Shown here in pieces: positions 54,678 to 62,954 of a DNA stretch of 64,000 nt (positions within the stretch are counted from its first letter, which is position 1; each line of letters begins with the position of its first letter). The stretch is from Lachnoclostridium sp. UBA5725 (lineage in GTDB: Bacteria > Bacillota > Clostridia > Lachnospirales > Lachnospiraceae), in assembly GCA_002419585.1 (NCBI GenBank), contig DIGJ01000002.1:62001-126000 (forward strand), read 5' to 3'. The notes under the pieces were generated by a model, which saw only the letters and a list, made by a program, of their open reading frames with translations, was not told where the DNA came from and did no database searches. The translations under genes and the position numbers were made by a program.

Positions 54678-55004
54678 ATGAATCAAACAATGATGGAAGA
54701 ATTAGTGAGCGGGTTAATTGAACTATATGAAAATAGGCTTGTTAGCATTATCCTTTATGGATCCGTTGCTCGAGGTACAAATACCGAAGATTCTGATATT
54801 GATATTGCTGTAATTCTAAAGGGATATAATGATTCTTACACAAAAGATAAACTAATAGACATGGTTGTTGATATGGATTTAAAGTATGATAAGGTATTTT
54901 CTATCATTGATATTGATTATAATAAATTTGTAAAATGGGAGAATACATTGCCTTTCTATCGTAATGTGAAAGAGGAAGGGGTTGTTTTATGGAAGGTAGC
55001 ATAA
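54678..55004 (+). CDS. MNT-type nucleotidyltransferase (antitoxin of HEPN/MNT pair)
   Basis: 108 residues with the minimal nucleotidyltransferase motif ILYGSVARGTNTEDSDIDIAV (GSxARG and DxD). GGAGG upstream. In HEPN/MNT modules this protein modifies and neutralises the HEPN toxin, for example by AMPylation. Overlaps the HEPN gene by 16 bases. Confidence 0.9.
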   Translation: MNQTMMEELVSGLIELYENRLVSIILYGSVARGTNTEDSDIDIAVILKGYNDSYTKDKLIDMVVDMDLKYDKVFSIIDIDYNKFVKWENTLPFYRNVKEEGVVLWKVA

Positions 55005-55390
55005 AAGAACTTTCTGTATATCGTTTTGAAAAGGCAAAAGAAGATTTACTTACATCAAAAATATTGTTGGATCAGCAGATGTTTAAGGCATCCATAAACC
55101 GTGCGTATTATGCAATGTTTCATGCAATGCGAGCTGTGACAGTATTACATGGATTTGATTCATCGAAGCATTCTGGCATTATAGCAAACTTTAACCAAAA
55201 GTATGTAAAAGAAGGAATATTTAATAAAGAAGCATCCAAAATAATTAAAGGAGCTTATATGCTTCGCGAAAAATCAGATTATGAAGATTTTTATATTGCA
55301 TCAAGGAAAGAGACTGAAGAACAACTAAAAAATGCAGAAAAGTTTATACAGATTATTGAACAATATTTAAGGAAAGAAGACGTTATATAA
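54989..55390 (+). CDS. HEPN-domain protein (toxin of HEPN/MNT pair)
   Basis: 133 residues of mostly helix. The HEPN RNase motif Rx4-6H is present as NRAYYAMFHAMRA. Coupled to the MNT gene, so a type VII toxin-antitoxin pair. Probably an RNase acting in the cytoplasm when not modified. Followed by a perfect terminator. Confidence 0.9.
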   Translation: MEGSIKELSVYRFEKAKEDLLTSKILLDQQMFKASINRAYYAMFHAMRAVTVLHGFDSSKHSGIIANFNQKYVKEGIFNKEASKIIKGAYMLREKSDYEDFYIASRKETEEQLKNAEKFIQIIEQYLRKEDVI

Positions 55391-55394
55391 AGTT

Positions 55395-55430
55395 TAATCA
55401 AAGGAGACTTAATTTAGTCTCCTTTGATTA
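55395..55430 (+). terminator. Hairpin terminator after HEPN/MNT
   Basis: TAATCAAAGGAGACT (55395-55409) pairs exactly with 55416-55430, a 15-bp stem with a 6-base loop. Confidence 0.75.
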
Positions 55431-55511
55431 TTTAGTAAAAGATAAAACCATTGGTGGTATCAGATAAAACAATTCTCACATATTTGAGGAAAGTAAATTG
55501 GATATGGTTTT

Positions 55512-55536
55512 AGTTGTTCGGAAATTCCGAACAACT
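55512..55536. other. Perfect 12-bp palindrome
   Basis: AGTTGTTCGGAA and its complement around a single base. Lies in the 284-base gap before the next gene; the remainder shows only a 16-codon frame at 55576 after GGAGGAA that looks like a gene-start remnant. Confidence 0.55.
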
Positions 55537-55674
55537 GCTTTAAATGGATAAAACACTGAAGGAGGAATAGACAAAATGGGAAGATATGAATATATAAGTC
55601 AACATATTATTCTATACATCTTTTAAATATGTAGAATTTGATATATAAAATACTATGGAAGGAATAAAAAAGAC

Positions 55675-56343
55675 ATGAGTAAAGGATATCAATTTAAGAT
55701 AATAATAAAGGAAAGCAATCCATTAGTGTGGAGAAGAATTGTGGTGCCAGAATACATTAATTTTGCCCAACTACATGAAATAATTCAAGCTGTTTTTGGA
55801 TGGGAAAATGACCATTTACATGAGTTTCAGTTTCCTAAGATAGGTATTCGTATAACAGGAGCAGAACCATTTGGAAATGAATGCATGTATGAAAATATTA
55901 GAATTAAAAATCTTTTGGGGTATGTTAAATGGTTTTATTACATATACGATTTTGGTGACAATTGGGTTCATAAAATTGAAATCGAAAAAGAAATCGAAGA
56001 ATATCCATATGCGTACCCTCAAGTTGAAAAATATAAAGGAAATAACTTTCAGGAAGATAGTGGTGGTGTCTTTGCGTCATGGGAAGATGAATTAGATAAT
56101 TGTATTCAAGCTGCAGGAAGGAGTGAATATTCAATAAGCGATATGAATGAATATTTAAAAAAAATATTCAATTTCAAGGGTGAAAGAAAGGCAATTATTA
56201 AAAATATAGATGAAATTGGAACGCCTGAGTTTAAAAAATTAAATATTTGTTTAGAACCGGAAACAAGATCATTAAAAATATACCCAAATGATTCATGCAT
56301 TTGTGGTAGTGGTAAGAAGTATAAGAAGTGCTGTGGAAAATAG
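55675..56343 (+). CDS. Plasmid pRiA4b ORF-3 family protein with SEC-C motif
   Basis: 222 residues. N-terminal domain FKIIIKESNPLVWRRIVVPEYINFAQLHEIIQAVFGW and DFGDNWVHKIEIE are typical of the pRiA4b ORF-3 family; the end CICGSGKKYKKCCG is a SEC-C zinc-binding motif. Often carried on mobile DNA; function unknown. Confidence 0.9.
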   Translation: MSKGYQFKIIIKESNPLVWRRIVVPEYINFAQLHEIIQAVFGWENDHLHEFQFPKIGIRITGAEPFGNECMYENIRIKNLLGYVKWFYYIYDFGDNWVHKIEIEKEIEEYPYAYPQVEKYKGNNFQEDSGGVFASWEDELDNCIQAAGRSEYSISDMNEYLKKIFNFKGERKAIIKNIDEIGTPEFKKLNICLEPETRSLKIYPNDSCICGSGKKYKKCCGK

Positions 56344-56430
56344 TATTCAATTTGTAGGATAGAGTTATTATTAGTGAGAAATAGGGGTATCTACGTCCTT
56401 ATAAAAAATGAAATAAAATATTTAAAAAAT

Positions 56431-57307
56431 TTGGCGCACCCCCTATGTTTTTTCGGCTTATAAGTAGAGGGATAAATTTTCCCAAAGCTAAAAGCCGAAG
56501 TATTCAGAATCAAGGTTCTGGTGAAAAGGTAGTTAGCACCTGAACCTTGGAAACTGAATATCGAGTGTAAGGAACAAAAGTCAAACACACTTAGTTGAAA
56601 CCAGAATACAGTTGTTCATTCTGTAAGTAAACGTGATCTGTCCATGAGTTTGCGGTGATAGACCTGTTAGGAAACCAATTCAAGCGAGGAATCGTAATAG
56701 AAGAAGCTAAGGTCGGAGCAAGCCATACAGATGTAATGCATTGATACGCATTGCAAAGCTTTGATTGATAATGGAACAACTGCAAAAAAAGCAGCCGGGT
56801 GGCACCGGAGCATGACATACATAGAACTCAAAGAGGTTCAATCGAAAGGGTGGTATGTGGTGCTGTGAGGAGATATCAATCCTGCCTTACATGTTTCCCG
56901 GTCTATGGGTAGCATTCAGTCGTAGATGATGCACGGGGTAGAGTAAATGAAAAATGTGTGGCTTGTCTGGTAGCATACCGGACAACCACACTTGCATATA
57001 AATGAAATACAGAAACAAAAAAGTTTCAACTCACCAGAGGGTACAGAAATACTGTACCCTCTGGTGAGTTGAAAATCGTATACGGAAAAAAAATAAAGAT
57101 TTTTTTTAGTCCTATCTTGACACAAGCACAGAAGGTGAAGGCGTATCTGATTAAGGGAGCCAGACAGTTGCCGGGGTATGATGAATGGCCCAACCCACAG
57201 TTGGGGTGGGGGCGTTGTGTTTGGAGGATAGTTTGCCGTTGTAAGGTTTTAAAAAAATGCATTGTCTCTTTGATTGGCTTATATCATGGTGAGAATGCTT
57301 TTTTTAT
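56431..57307 (+). repeat. S8-tail dispersed repeat, copy C
   Basis: Same layout as A and B. Here the stem TTTCAACTCACCAGAGGGTACAG (57025 region) pairs perfectly with CTGTACCCTCTGG..., while A, B and E have TTT instead of CCC and pair by G-U. The protease tail has lost one base near 57212, breaking the frame. Right end is cut. 57308-57552 shows no gene. Confidence 0.85.
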
Positions 57308-57552
57308 GTCTAAAATTTACCTTTATATTACAAATTATGTTAATTTGGTATCATGTTATGTCGATAATGATATAGTACCAAGTATTATATTTTTTATTTC
57401 TTTACCTGGTACATCTGATATTTTATAATCGGTTTTTATAAAATAATGGAAAGAGGTGAACGGGATAAATAATTAAATAAGGGTAGGGGTAACATTAAAA
57501 TTACAAAAAGATAAGGGAGAATTAGAAAAGGCTAATAGACCGAGGTGGAAAA

Positions 57553-58157
57553 ATGGCTATCGAATCATACTATTATAATCATTATAACCTAAAAGGTACC
57601 TATACATGTGAAACACCAGAAATTCCTGCTTGGAAAGAAGAATATGCTGTTACTATCAATGAAATAAGTAGTAATAATAAACGCCAGAATAGTGATGCCT
57701 ATAAGGCATATTGTAAATTGGAAGAGACATATTATAACCTATCCGTTGCGAATCGCGAAAAATATGATACAAAGGATGAGTTAGTAGCGGCACTCTCAAA
57801 AAAATACTAGGCTCAATCTGTGTATGGTCAGTATGATTATAAGGAACGGAAAGCTATGTATGAAAATGAGTTGAAAATGACCTTGTTCGGATGCCTAAAT
57901 GGTGGAGGGAATGTGAATGATCCGCATATTGATGGAGCTGTCTGTGACCCAACCGAATCCGAACAGAAAAGCTATAATCGGCAGATGGTTATAAGGATAC
58001 TGCTTATAGCTACTTTAAAAGTCTTTTGAATAAATTGTTATCAAAAAATCATGCCGAAATTCAAGATTTGAACCTAAGTATTAGCTATAAAAAAGGAATT
58101 TTGTATGATGTATCCGATTCAGATATTCAGACGTCTAAATTTGATGTTTCGGTTTAA
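57553..58157 (+). pseudogene. Broken gene of unknown family (possible DUF4885 type)
   Basis: An 85-codon first part (MAIESYYYNHYNLKGTYTCE and on) ends at TAG 57808; the same frame continues (SVYGQYDYKERKAMYENELKM ... FGCLNGGGNVNDPHIDGAVCDP) until a frameshift near 57990, after which another frame reads YSYFKSLLNKLLSKNHAEIQ to a stop at 58155. A single ~200-residue protein broken twice. Resemblance to DUF4885 is from memory and tentative. Confidence 0.6.
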
Positions 58158-58200
58158 AGCTGACGAATAAAAGAGTATCTATTCTTTCAGGTATTTATAT

Positions 58201-58224
58201 GGGCTATTGTGTATGCAGTAGCCC
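58201..58224 (+). terminator. Weak hairpin terminator
   Basis: GGGCTA...TAGCCC with an AT-rich tail lacking a T-run. Confidence 0.5.
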
Positions 58225-58347
58225 AATTATAAAATCATTTGGTTCTAATAGTATGTGGTGAAAAGTGTATTTGATTTGTAGTTAGAGGAGCTTTTAAACA
58301 CAGTAGTATAGGGCAGAATATTATGTGAAAATAAAGAGGTGGATACA

Positions 58348-59130
58348 ATGAATATAAATTCTGTAAATAGTAATATGTATTGCAGTAAAAGTACAGAAAC
58401 GGTTACACAAAAGGCATTGGACAAGTATAAAGAAACATATCAGTCTACATCAAAAAAGATGGATTCGCTGGAAATTTCTTCTGAAGCATTTGAATTGCAG
58501 AATAGTAACGAGAAAATAAGTGCTACATCTGGAAAAGATTCATTGGGGATAACTAGAGGTGATAAAGAAAATACATTCGTAATCCATTTTTCAGATTCTG
58601 CTATGGTTAGCAGGGCCATTTCAAGAGGGTATATTACTGTAAATGGTATAGATATTCAGTTATCAGATGAAGTAAAAGAACAACTGACCAAGGTGAATGA
58701 GCAGGCACAGGCTGATCGAGAAAAAGCTTATAATGAATATATTATGCAACATGAAATGGCGGTGGCTGAGCAGCAAGGTGAAACTTTGAAAAAAGCCTTT
58801 GAGGATTTATCCAAGGCATTTGAAATAGCTGCTAAAATCTCAAATGGTGGAAAAGTATCAGGGCAGGAAGTTCAATTATTAATAGAAACAAATCCGCAAT
58901 TGTATGCGATGGCAATGGCTGCAGCAATGCTGTCTGAAAGAAATGAAAGGCAGAGTGAAAAAGAAGTCAGCCAATTAGATGAATCGTCAGAGAATAATTC
59001 TAATGAATCAGTACAGGGTGTTAGCTGGTCAGATTTTGAATGGAAATCATATGAAAGTCAGATCAGTGTGTCTATGGAAGAAATACCAAAAGTTGAAGAC
59101 ATTTCAGAGGGTGAAATTTATTTGAGCTAA
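58348..59130 (+). CDS. Hypothetical protein of the neighbouring broken gene's type
   Basis: 260 residues from the ATG at 58348 (AGAGGTGG upstream). Low complexity Ser/Glu-rich start, a central coiled-coil-like stretch (VKEQLTKVNEQAQADREKAYNEYIM) and an acidic end. No signal or membrane segment. Contains VSRAISRGYITVNGIDI, but I cannot assign a family. Likely cytoplasmic partner of the gene broken at 57553. Confidence 0.65.
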   Translation: MNINSVNSNMYCSKSTETVTQKALDKYKETYQSTSKKMDSLEISSEAFELQNSNEKISATSGKDSLGITRGDKENTFVIHFSDSAMVSRAISRGYITVNGIDIQLSDEVKEQLTKVNEQAQADREKAYNEYIMQHEMAVAEQQGETLKKAFEDLSKAFEIAAKISNGGKVSGQEVQLLIETNPQLYAMAMAAAMLSERNERQSEKEVSQLDESSENNSNESVQGVSWSDFEWKSYESQISVSMEEIPKVEDISEGEIYLS

Positions 59131-59159
59131 CATAGAGAATAACGGAGTTCAAATCAATT

Positions 59160-59387
59160 TATCAAGGAGGAAGAATCCACTAACGGGGAAACTGGTGTGT
59201 GGAGGATGTTGCTGACAATAAGGTAAGTATAACAACAATGGAGCATGAGAAACAGTTGAAATATGAAGAATATGTATCGAATGCATTTGATGCAGCAGAT
59301 TATAAAGAGTGTGCAGCAGAGTTAGATGCCAGGATAACAAAGGCATGTGTTATATTGAAATCCATATTTTACAGCAGATTAAAATAA
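59160..59387 (+). pseudogene. Possible recombinase zinc-ribbon remnant
   Basis: Before 59199 one frame reads RRKNPLTGKLVCGGC, as in the zinc ribbon of large serine recombinases; the 62-codon frame from 59199 then holds a helical region (EHEKQLKYEEYVSNAFDAADY). No catalytic domain nearby. Tentative. Confidence 0.35.
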
Positions 59388-59496
59388 TGGATATAAATCA
59401 AAACTGTTGTGGAAGAAGGTTACCTTCCGGCAATTAAGAAAATGATACAATTATTTTCAAACAATATTTTTGGCAGAATGATTTGGGAATAGAGAC

Positions 59497-59879
59497 TTTG
59501 TCACATACAAAAATAAAAAACTTTGTTCAAAAAGTGACGCATCCCCTATGTTTTTTCGGCTTATAAGTAGGAGGATAAATTTCCTCATGCTAAAAGCCGA
59601 AGTATTCAGGATCGAGGTTCTGGTGAAAAGGTATATGGCACCTGAACCTTGGAAACTGAATATCGAGTGTAAGGAACAAAAATCAAACACACTTAGTTGA
59701 AACCAGAATAGAGTTGTTCATTTTGTTAGTAAACGTGATCTTTACATCTGCTTGCGATGAAAGACCTGTTGGAAAATCAATTCAAGCGAGGAATCGTAAT
59801 AGAAGAAACTAAGGTCGGAGCAAGCCAGACAGATGTAATGCTATTGATACGCATTGCAAAGCTTTGAGGGATAATGAAA
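59497..59879 (+). repeat. S8-tail dispersed repeat, copy D (5' half only)
   Basis: Left end with CGCATCCCCTATG and TTCGGCTTATAAGTAGGAGG, the hairpin GAGGTTC/GAACCTT, then homology to A-C ends at GGATAATGAAA where the toxin-antitoxin promoter begins. The protease tail is absent. Confidence 0.82.
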
Positions 59880-59881
59880 AA

Positions 59882-59914
59882 TGTATTGCTAATTGCAATA
59901 CAAAATGGTATAAT
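59882..59914 (+). promoter_or_regulatory. Toxin-antitoxin promoter and operator
   Basis: TGTATTGC (59882-59889) and GCAATACA (59895-59902) form a palindrome that covers the -35 region; TATAAT at 59909-59914. Typical antitoxin-bound operator giving autoregulation. Confidence 0.75.
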
Positions 59915-59940
59915 TAACTTAACAGAAAGGTGGTGTTTAT

Positions 59941-60240
59941 ATGGCAGCAAAAACAGCAAATGTGACAGCTCGTATACAACCAGATATTAAAGAAACTGCA
60001 GAGGCAATCCTTGATAGACTTGGAATACCCGTTTCAGTTTTTATTGATATGACTTATAGACAGGTAATCATGCATGATGGAGTACCTTTTTCTCTTGATA
60101 TTCCTCAGAAAATAGCAACAAGAGATATGTTATCTGCAGCAGAATTTGATTCTATGATGAAAAAGGGACTAGATCAGGCTAGGAGAGATGATTCACTTCC
60201 AGTATCGGATGCATTCCAAAGTCTAAGATCGGAGATATAG
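59941..60240 (+). CDS. RelB/DinJ-family antitoxin
   Basis: 99 residues with ribbon-helix-helix VTARIQPDIKETAEAILDRLGIPVSVFIDMTYRQV. AAAGGTGG upstream. One base separates it from the toxin gene. It should bind the palindrome ahead of the operon. Confidence 0.93.
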   Translation: MAAKTANVTARIQPDIKETAEAILDRLGIPVSVFIDMTYRQVIMHDGVPFSLDIPQKIATRDMLSAAEFDSMMKKGLDQARRDDSLPVSDAFQSLRSEI

Positions 60241-60241
60241 A

Positions 60242-60577
60242 ATGCCGCAAAACTATGAGGTTAAAATTACACGACAGGCATTAGAACAGATGAAAGAAAT
60301 CGTTCATTATATCTCACATGAACTTTTAGCACCAGAAGCAGCCTCTAACCTGTTGACTAACATGGAATTAACGATAAACTCCTTATCTGAGATGCCGGGA
60401 AGAATAACTCTTATCGACGAGGAACCTTGGCATTCTGAGGTGATTAGAAAAACTGCTGTGAAGAATTATTTAATATATTTTTGGATTGATGAAGAAAACA
60501 AGAAAGTTCAAGTAACAGCAGTAATCTATGAAAAAAGAGATCAGATTAAGCAATTATTGAAAATGGACTTTCATTAA
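60242..60577 (+). CDS. RelE/ParE-family toxin
   Basis: 111 residues: KITRQALEQMKEIVHYISHEL and the C-terminal VIRKTAVKNYLIYFWIDEENKKVQVTAVIYEKRD form the RelE/ParE fold. Likely ribosome-dependent mRNA endonuclease or gyrase inhibitor. Complete, unlike the toxin at 54292. Confidence 0.92.
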   Translation: MPQNYEVKITRQALEQMKEIVHYISHELLAPEAASNLLTNMELTINSLSEMPGRITLIDEEPWHSEVIRKTAVKNYLIYFWIDEENKKVQVTAVIYEKRDQIKQLLKMDFH

Positions 60578-60590
60578 ATCGTAATTAAGT

Positions 60591-60628
60591 AAAAAGACCA
60601 TTTACAGGGATATGTAATCGGTCTTTTT
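60591..60628 (+). terminator. Rho-independent terminator after toxin gene
   Basis: AAAAAGACC..TTACA...TGTAA..GGTCTTTTT hairpin ending in Ts. Confidence 0.85.
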
Positions 60629-60693
60629 CATGCGTCACAGCTTACCACAATGCAAGACGCGTTGCAGGAAATGGACGTAGGTTCAATGATTGG

Positions 60694-60866
60694 AATATTC
60701 TGCTAAAGATGCTGATGGTGATAGTATTTTCTTTACTTATGACGATCTTGACAACCTGTTAACGGTGGGCAATACTACAAAATATGCCTAAGACACCAGA
60801 GGGCAGACAATGAGTGTTACTGACCCATTGAACAATCAGACGAAATACTCTTACCAACAAATGGTA
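60694..60866 (+). pseudogene. Rhs repeat fragment
   Basis: Reads YSAKDADGDSIFFTYDDLDNLLTVGNTTKYA then a stop, then RGQTMSVTDPLNNQTKYSY: YD-type repeats with no open gene. Shows the Rhs debris reaches 60.9 kb. Confidence 0.65.
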
Positions 60867-60886
60867 TGACTAATTCTACACTTCTA

Positions 60887-61430
60887 ATGAATATCGAGTG
60901 TAAGGAACAAAAGTCAAACACACTTAATTAAAACTAGAACAGATGTATTTGTTTTGGGAGTAAACGTGATCTGTTCATGTGTTTGCGATGAAAGACCTGT
61001 TGGAAATCAATTCAAGCAAGGAATCGTAATAGAAGAAGCTAAGGTCGGAGCAAGCCAAACAGATGTAATGCTATTGATACGCATTGCAAAGCTTTGATGG
61101 ATAATGAAACAACTGCAAAAGAAGCAAGTTTCAACTCACCAGAGGGTACAGAAATACTGTACTTTCTGGTGAGTTGAAAATCGTATACGGAAAAATATAA
61201 AGAATTTTTTTAGTCCTATCTTGACACAAGAACAGAAGGTGAAGGCGTATTTGATTAAGGGAGCAAGGCAGTTGCCGGGGTATGATGTTTGGCCGAACCC
61301 ACAGCTTGGGTGGGGGGGCTTTGTGTTTAGAGGATAGTTTGCCATTATAAGGTTTTTTAACAAAAAGGCATTGTCTCTTTGATTGGCTTATATCATGGAG
61401 ATAATGCTTTTTTTATGAAGTTTTCAATGC
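60887..61430 (+). repeat. S8-tail dispersed repeat, copy E (internal deletion)
   Basis: Begins at GAATATCGAGTGTAAGG, lacks the left-end hairpins, and has lost about 230 bases between AACTGCAAAAGAAGCAA and GTTTCAACTCACC. It keeps the hairpin, protease tail (with a shifted frame) and terminator. 61431-61592 holds no gene. Confidence 0.8.
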
Positions 61431-61592
61431 ATTCCGTTATATTTGTTATTTTATCATATATAGTACCTTAGAAAATGTGCTATCATTACACAAAAAGATT
61501 AGGTAAGGATACTATAATTGAGAGAATCTTTGTAAGAGAATATTTTATTTTATTCTTACATAGGATTTAATAAATGGTTTAGGTGATATGAA

Positions 61593-62042
61593 GTGAAGAA
61601 AAATGACGATTGTCAGAATGAATTATTTTATATAAGCAGTAATATGCAATATTATAAGCAAATGATGTTATTAAGTGAAGATCATCATATAAAAATGTTT
61701 TTCGAAAATTTACTGAATAGTGAAACAAGAAAGTTTAATGAAAGTCAGTGGTATTATAATCAAATCGTAAATTTAAGAAATCAGGAGAATGAAATTATTC
61801 AATCAGAACAAAGAGAATTCACACTGGAAGAATTGGCTGAATATGATGGCTCTGGCGGACGACCCGCCTATGTCGCAGTAAATGGCATTGTCTATGACGT
61901 TAGTTTAGAAGCAACGTGGGGAGGAAGCACCCATTTTAACCTATATGCAGGAAAAGATTTGACAGCGCAGTTTAATGGATGTCATGGAGGAAATTTAGAG
62001 GTTTTAAAAAATTTACCCCAAGTAGGGAGTATTCAAGAATAG
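61593..62042 (+). CDS. Cytochrome b5-like heme-binding domain protein
   Basis: 149 residues starting at GTG. N-terminal ~70 residues helical; C-terminal cytochrome b5-like domain (FTLEELAEYDGSGGRPAYVAVNGIVYDVS ... STHFNLYAGKDLTAQFNGCHG). No signal peptide. It lies just ahead of the [NiFe] hydrogenase genes on the same strand, so it could pass electrons to or from the small subunit (inference). Confidence 0.85.
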   Translation: MKKNDDCQNELFYISSNMQYYKQMMLLSEDHHIKMFFENLLNSETRKFNESQWYYNQIVNLRNQENEIIQSEQREFTLEELAEYDGSGGRPAYVAVNGIVYDVSLEATWGGSTHFNLYAGKDLTAQFNGCHGGNLEVLKNLPQVGSIQE

Positions 62043-62058
62043 TATGGAAGGGTGGGCT

Positions 62059-62934
62059 ATGGAAACGATAGGACCATGCCATGTGGTGAAATCAAAGAAA
62101 ACAACTGCTAGAAGTATCGTAAATTTAGCTATAAAAGAATTACAAAATAACAAAAAAGATAAAATTAATTTAATCTGGTTAGAAGCCACCGGTTGCTCCG
62201 GCAATATAATTTCTCTATTAAACGCAGAAAATCCTGATGTCATGTATTTGCTACAGGAAATGGTAAGCTTAAAGTACAATAATAGTCTTATGGCTGCTGA
62301 GGGTGAAAAAGCATTTAAACAGTTTTTGGATACCTTGGATACAGAGTTTATCCTAGTGGTGGAAGGGGCAGTATCGACTAAGGATAATGGTTTGTATAAT
62401 ATTATTGCACGTTATCAGGGAAAAGCCATTACGGCTATGGAAGCTGTAAATTTGGCCGGGGAAAAAGCGAAATATGTACTTGCAGTAGGAACGTGTGCCT
62501 CCTATGGAGGAATATCAGCCGCAAGGCCAAATCCTTCAAATAGTATAAGTGTAGCAGAATTTTTGAAACGAGAAGTTATCAGAATACCTGGATGCCCAAG
62601 TCATCCAGACTGGGTGATTGGAACAATTGCAAATCTCATTGCCTTTGGAAATTTGGAATTGGATTCAAAAAATAGGCCAATCATGTTTTATAGTATTACG
62701 ATTCATGATCATTGTCCTAGGAGATCATATTTTGATAAAGGTATTTTTGCAACGAAGCTAGGAGACCTGGAATGTATGTTTAAACTGGGCTGTCGAGGAC
62801 CTATCACCAGAACGGATTGCCCTATGAGACAGTGGAACGGATACGTAAATTGGCCAATTGGAGCAAATACACCTTGCATTGGATGTGCTGGGGAAAGTTT
62901 TCCTGATGGTATGGAGCCCTTTGTAAGGTACTAA
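62059..62934 (+). CDS. [NiFe] hydrogenase small subunit
   Basis: 291 residues from the ATG at 62059 (AAGGGTGG upstream); an ATG at 62044 is an alternative. Proximal cluster ligands LEATGCSG, VGTCASYGG and GCPSHPDW; medial/distal ligands DHCPRRSYF, LGCRGPIT, CPMRQWNG and CIGCAGESFPDG. No twin-arginine signal, so the enzyme is cytoplasmic. It transfers electrons from the large subunit. Confidence 0.95.
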   Translation: METIGPCHVVKSKKTTARSIVNLAIKELQNNKKDKINLIWLEATGCSGNIISLLNAENPDVMYLLQEMVSLKYNNSLMAAEGEKAFKQFLDTLDTEFILVVEGAVSTKDNGLYNIIARYQGKAITAMEAVNLAGEKAKYVLAVGTCASYGGISAARPNPSNSISVAEFLKREVIRIPGCPSHPDWVIGTIANLIAFGNLELDSKNRPIMFYSITIHDHCPRRSYFDKGIFATKLGDLECMFKLGCRGPITRTDCPMRQWNGYVNWPIGANTPCIGCAGESFPDGMEPFVRY

Positions 62935-62954
62935 ATAATGTGCTGGAGGAAGAT

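Noticed and set aside
47652..57810. Stop-codon readthrough as a programme (TAA 43069, TAA 47652, TAG 57808)
   Set aside because: The stops differ, frameshifts occur nearby and the genes are truncated elsewhere, so decay is simpler.
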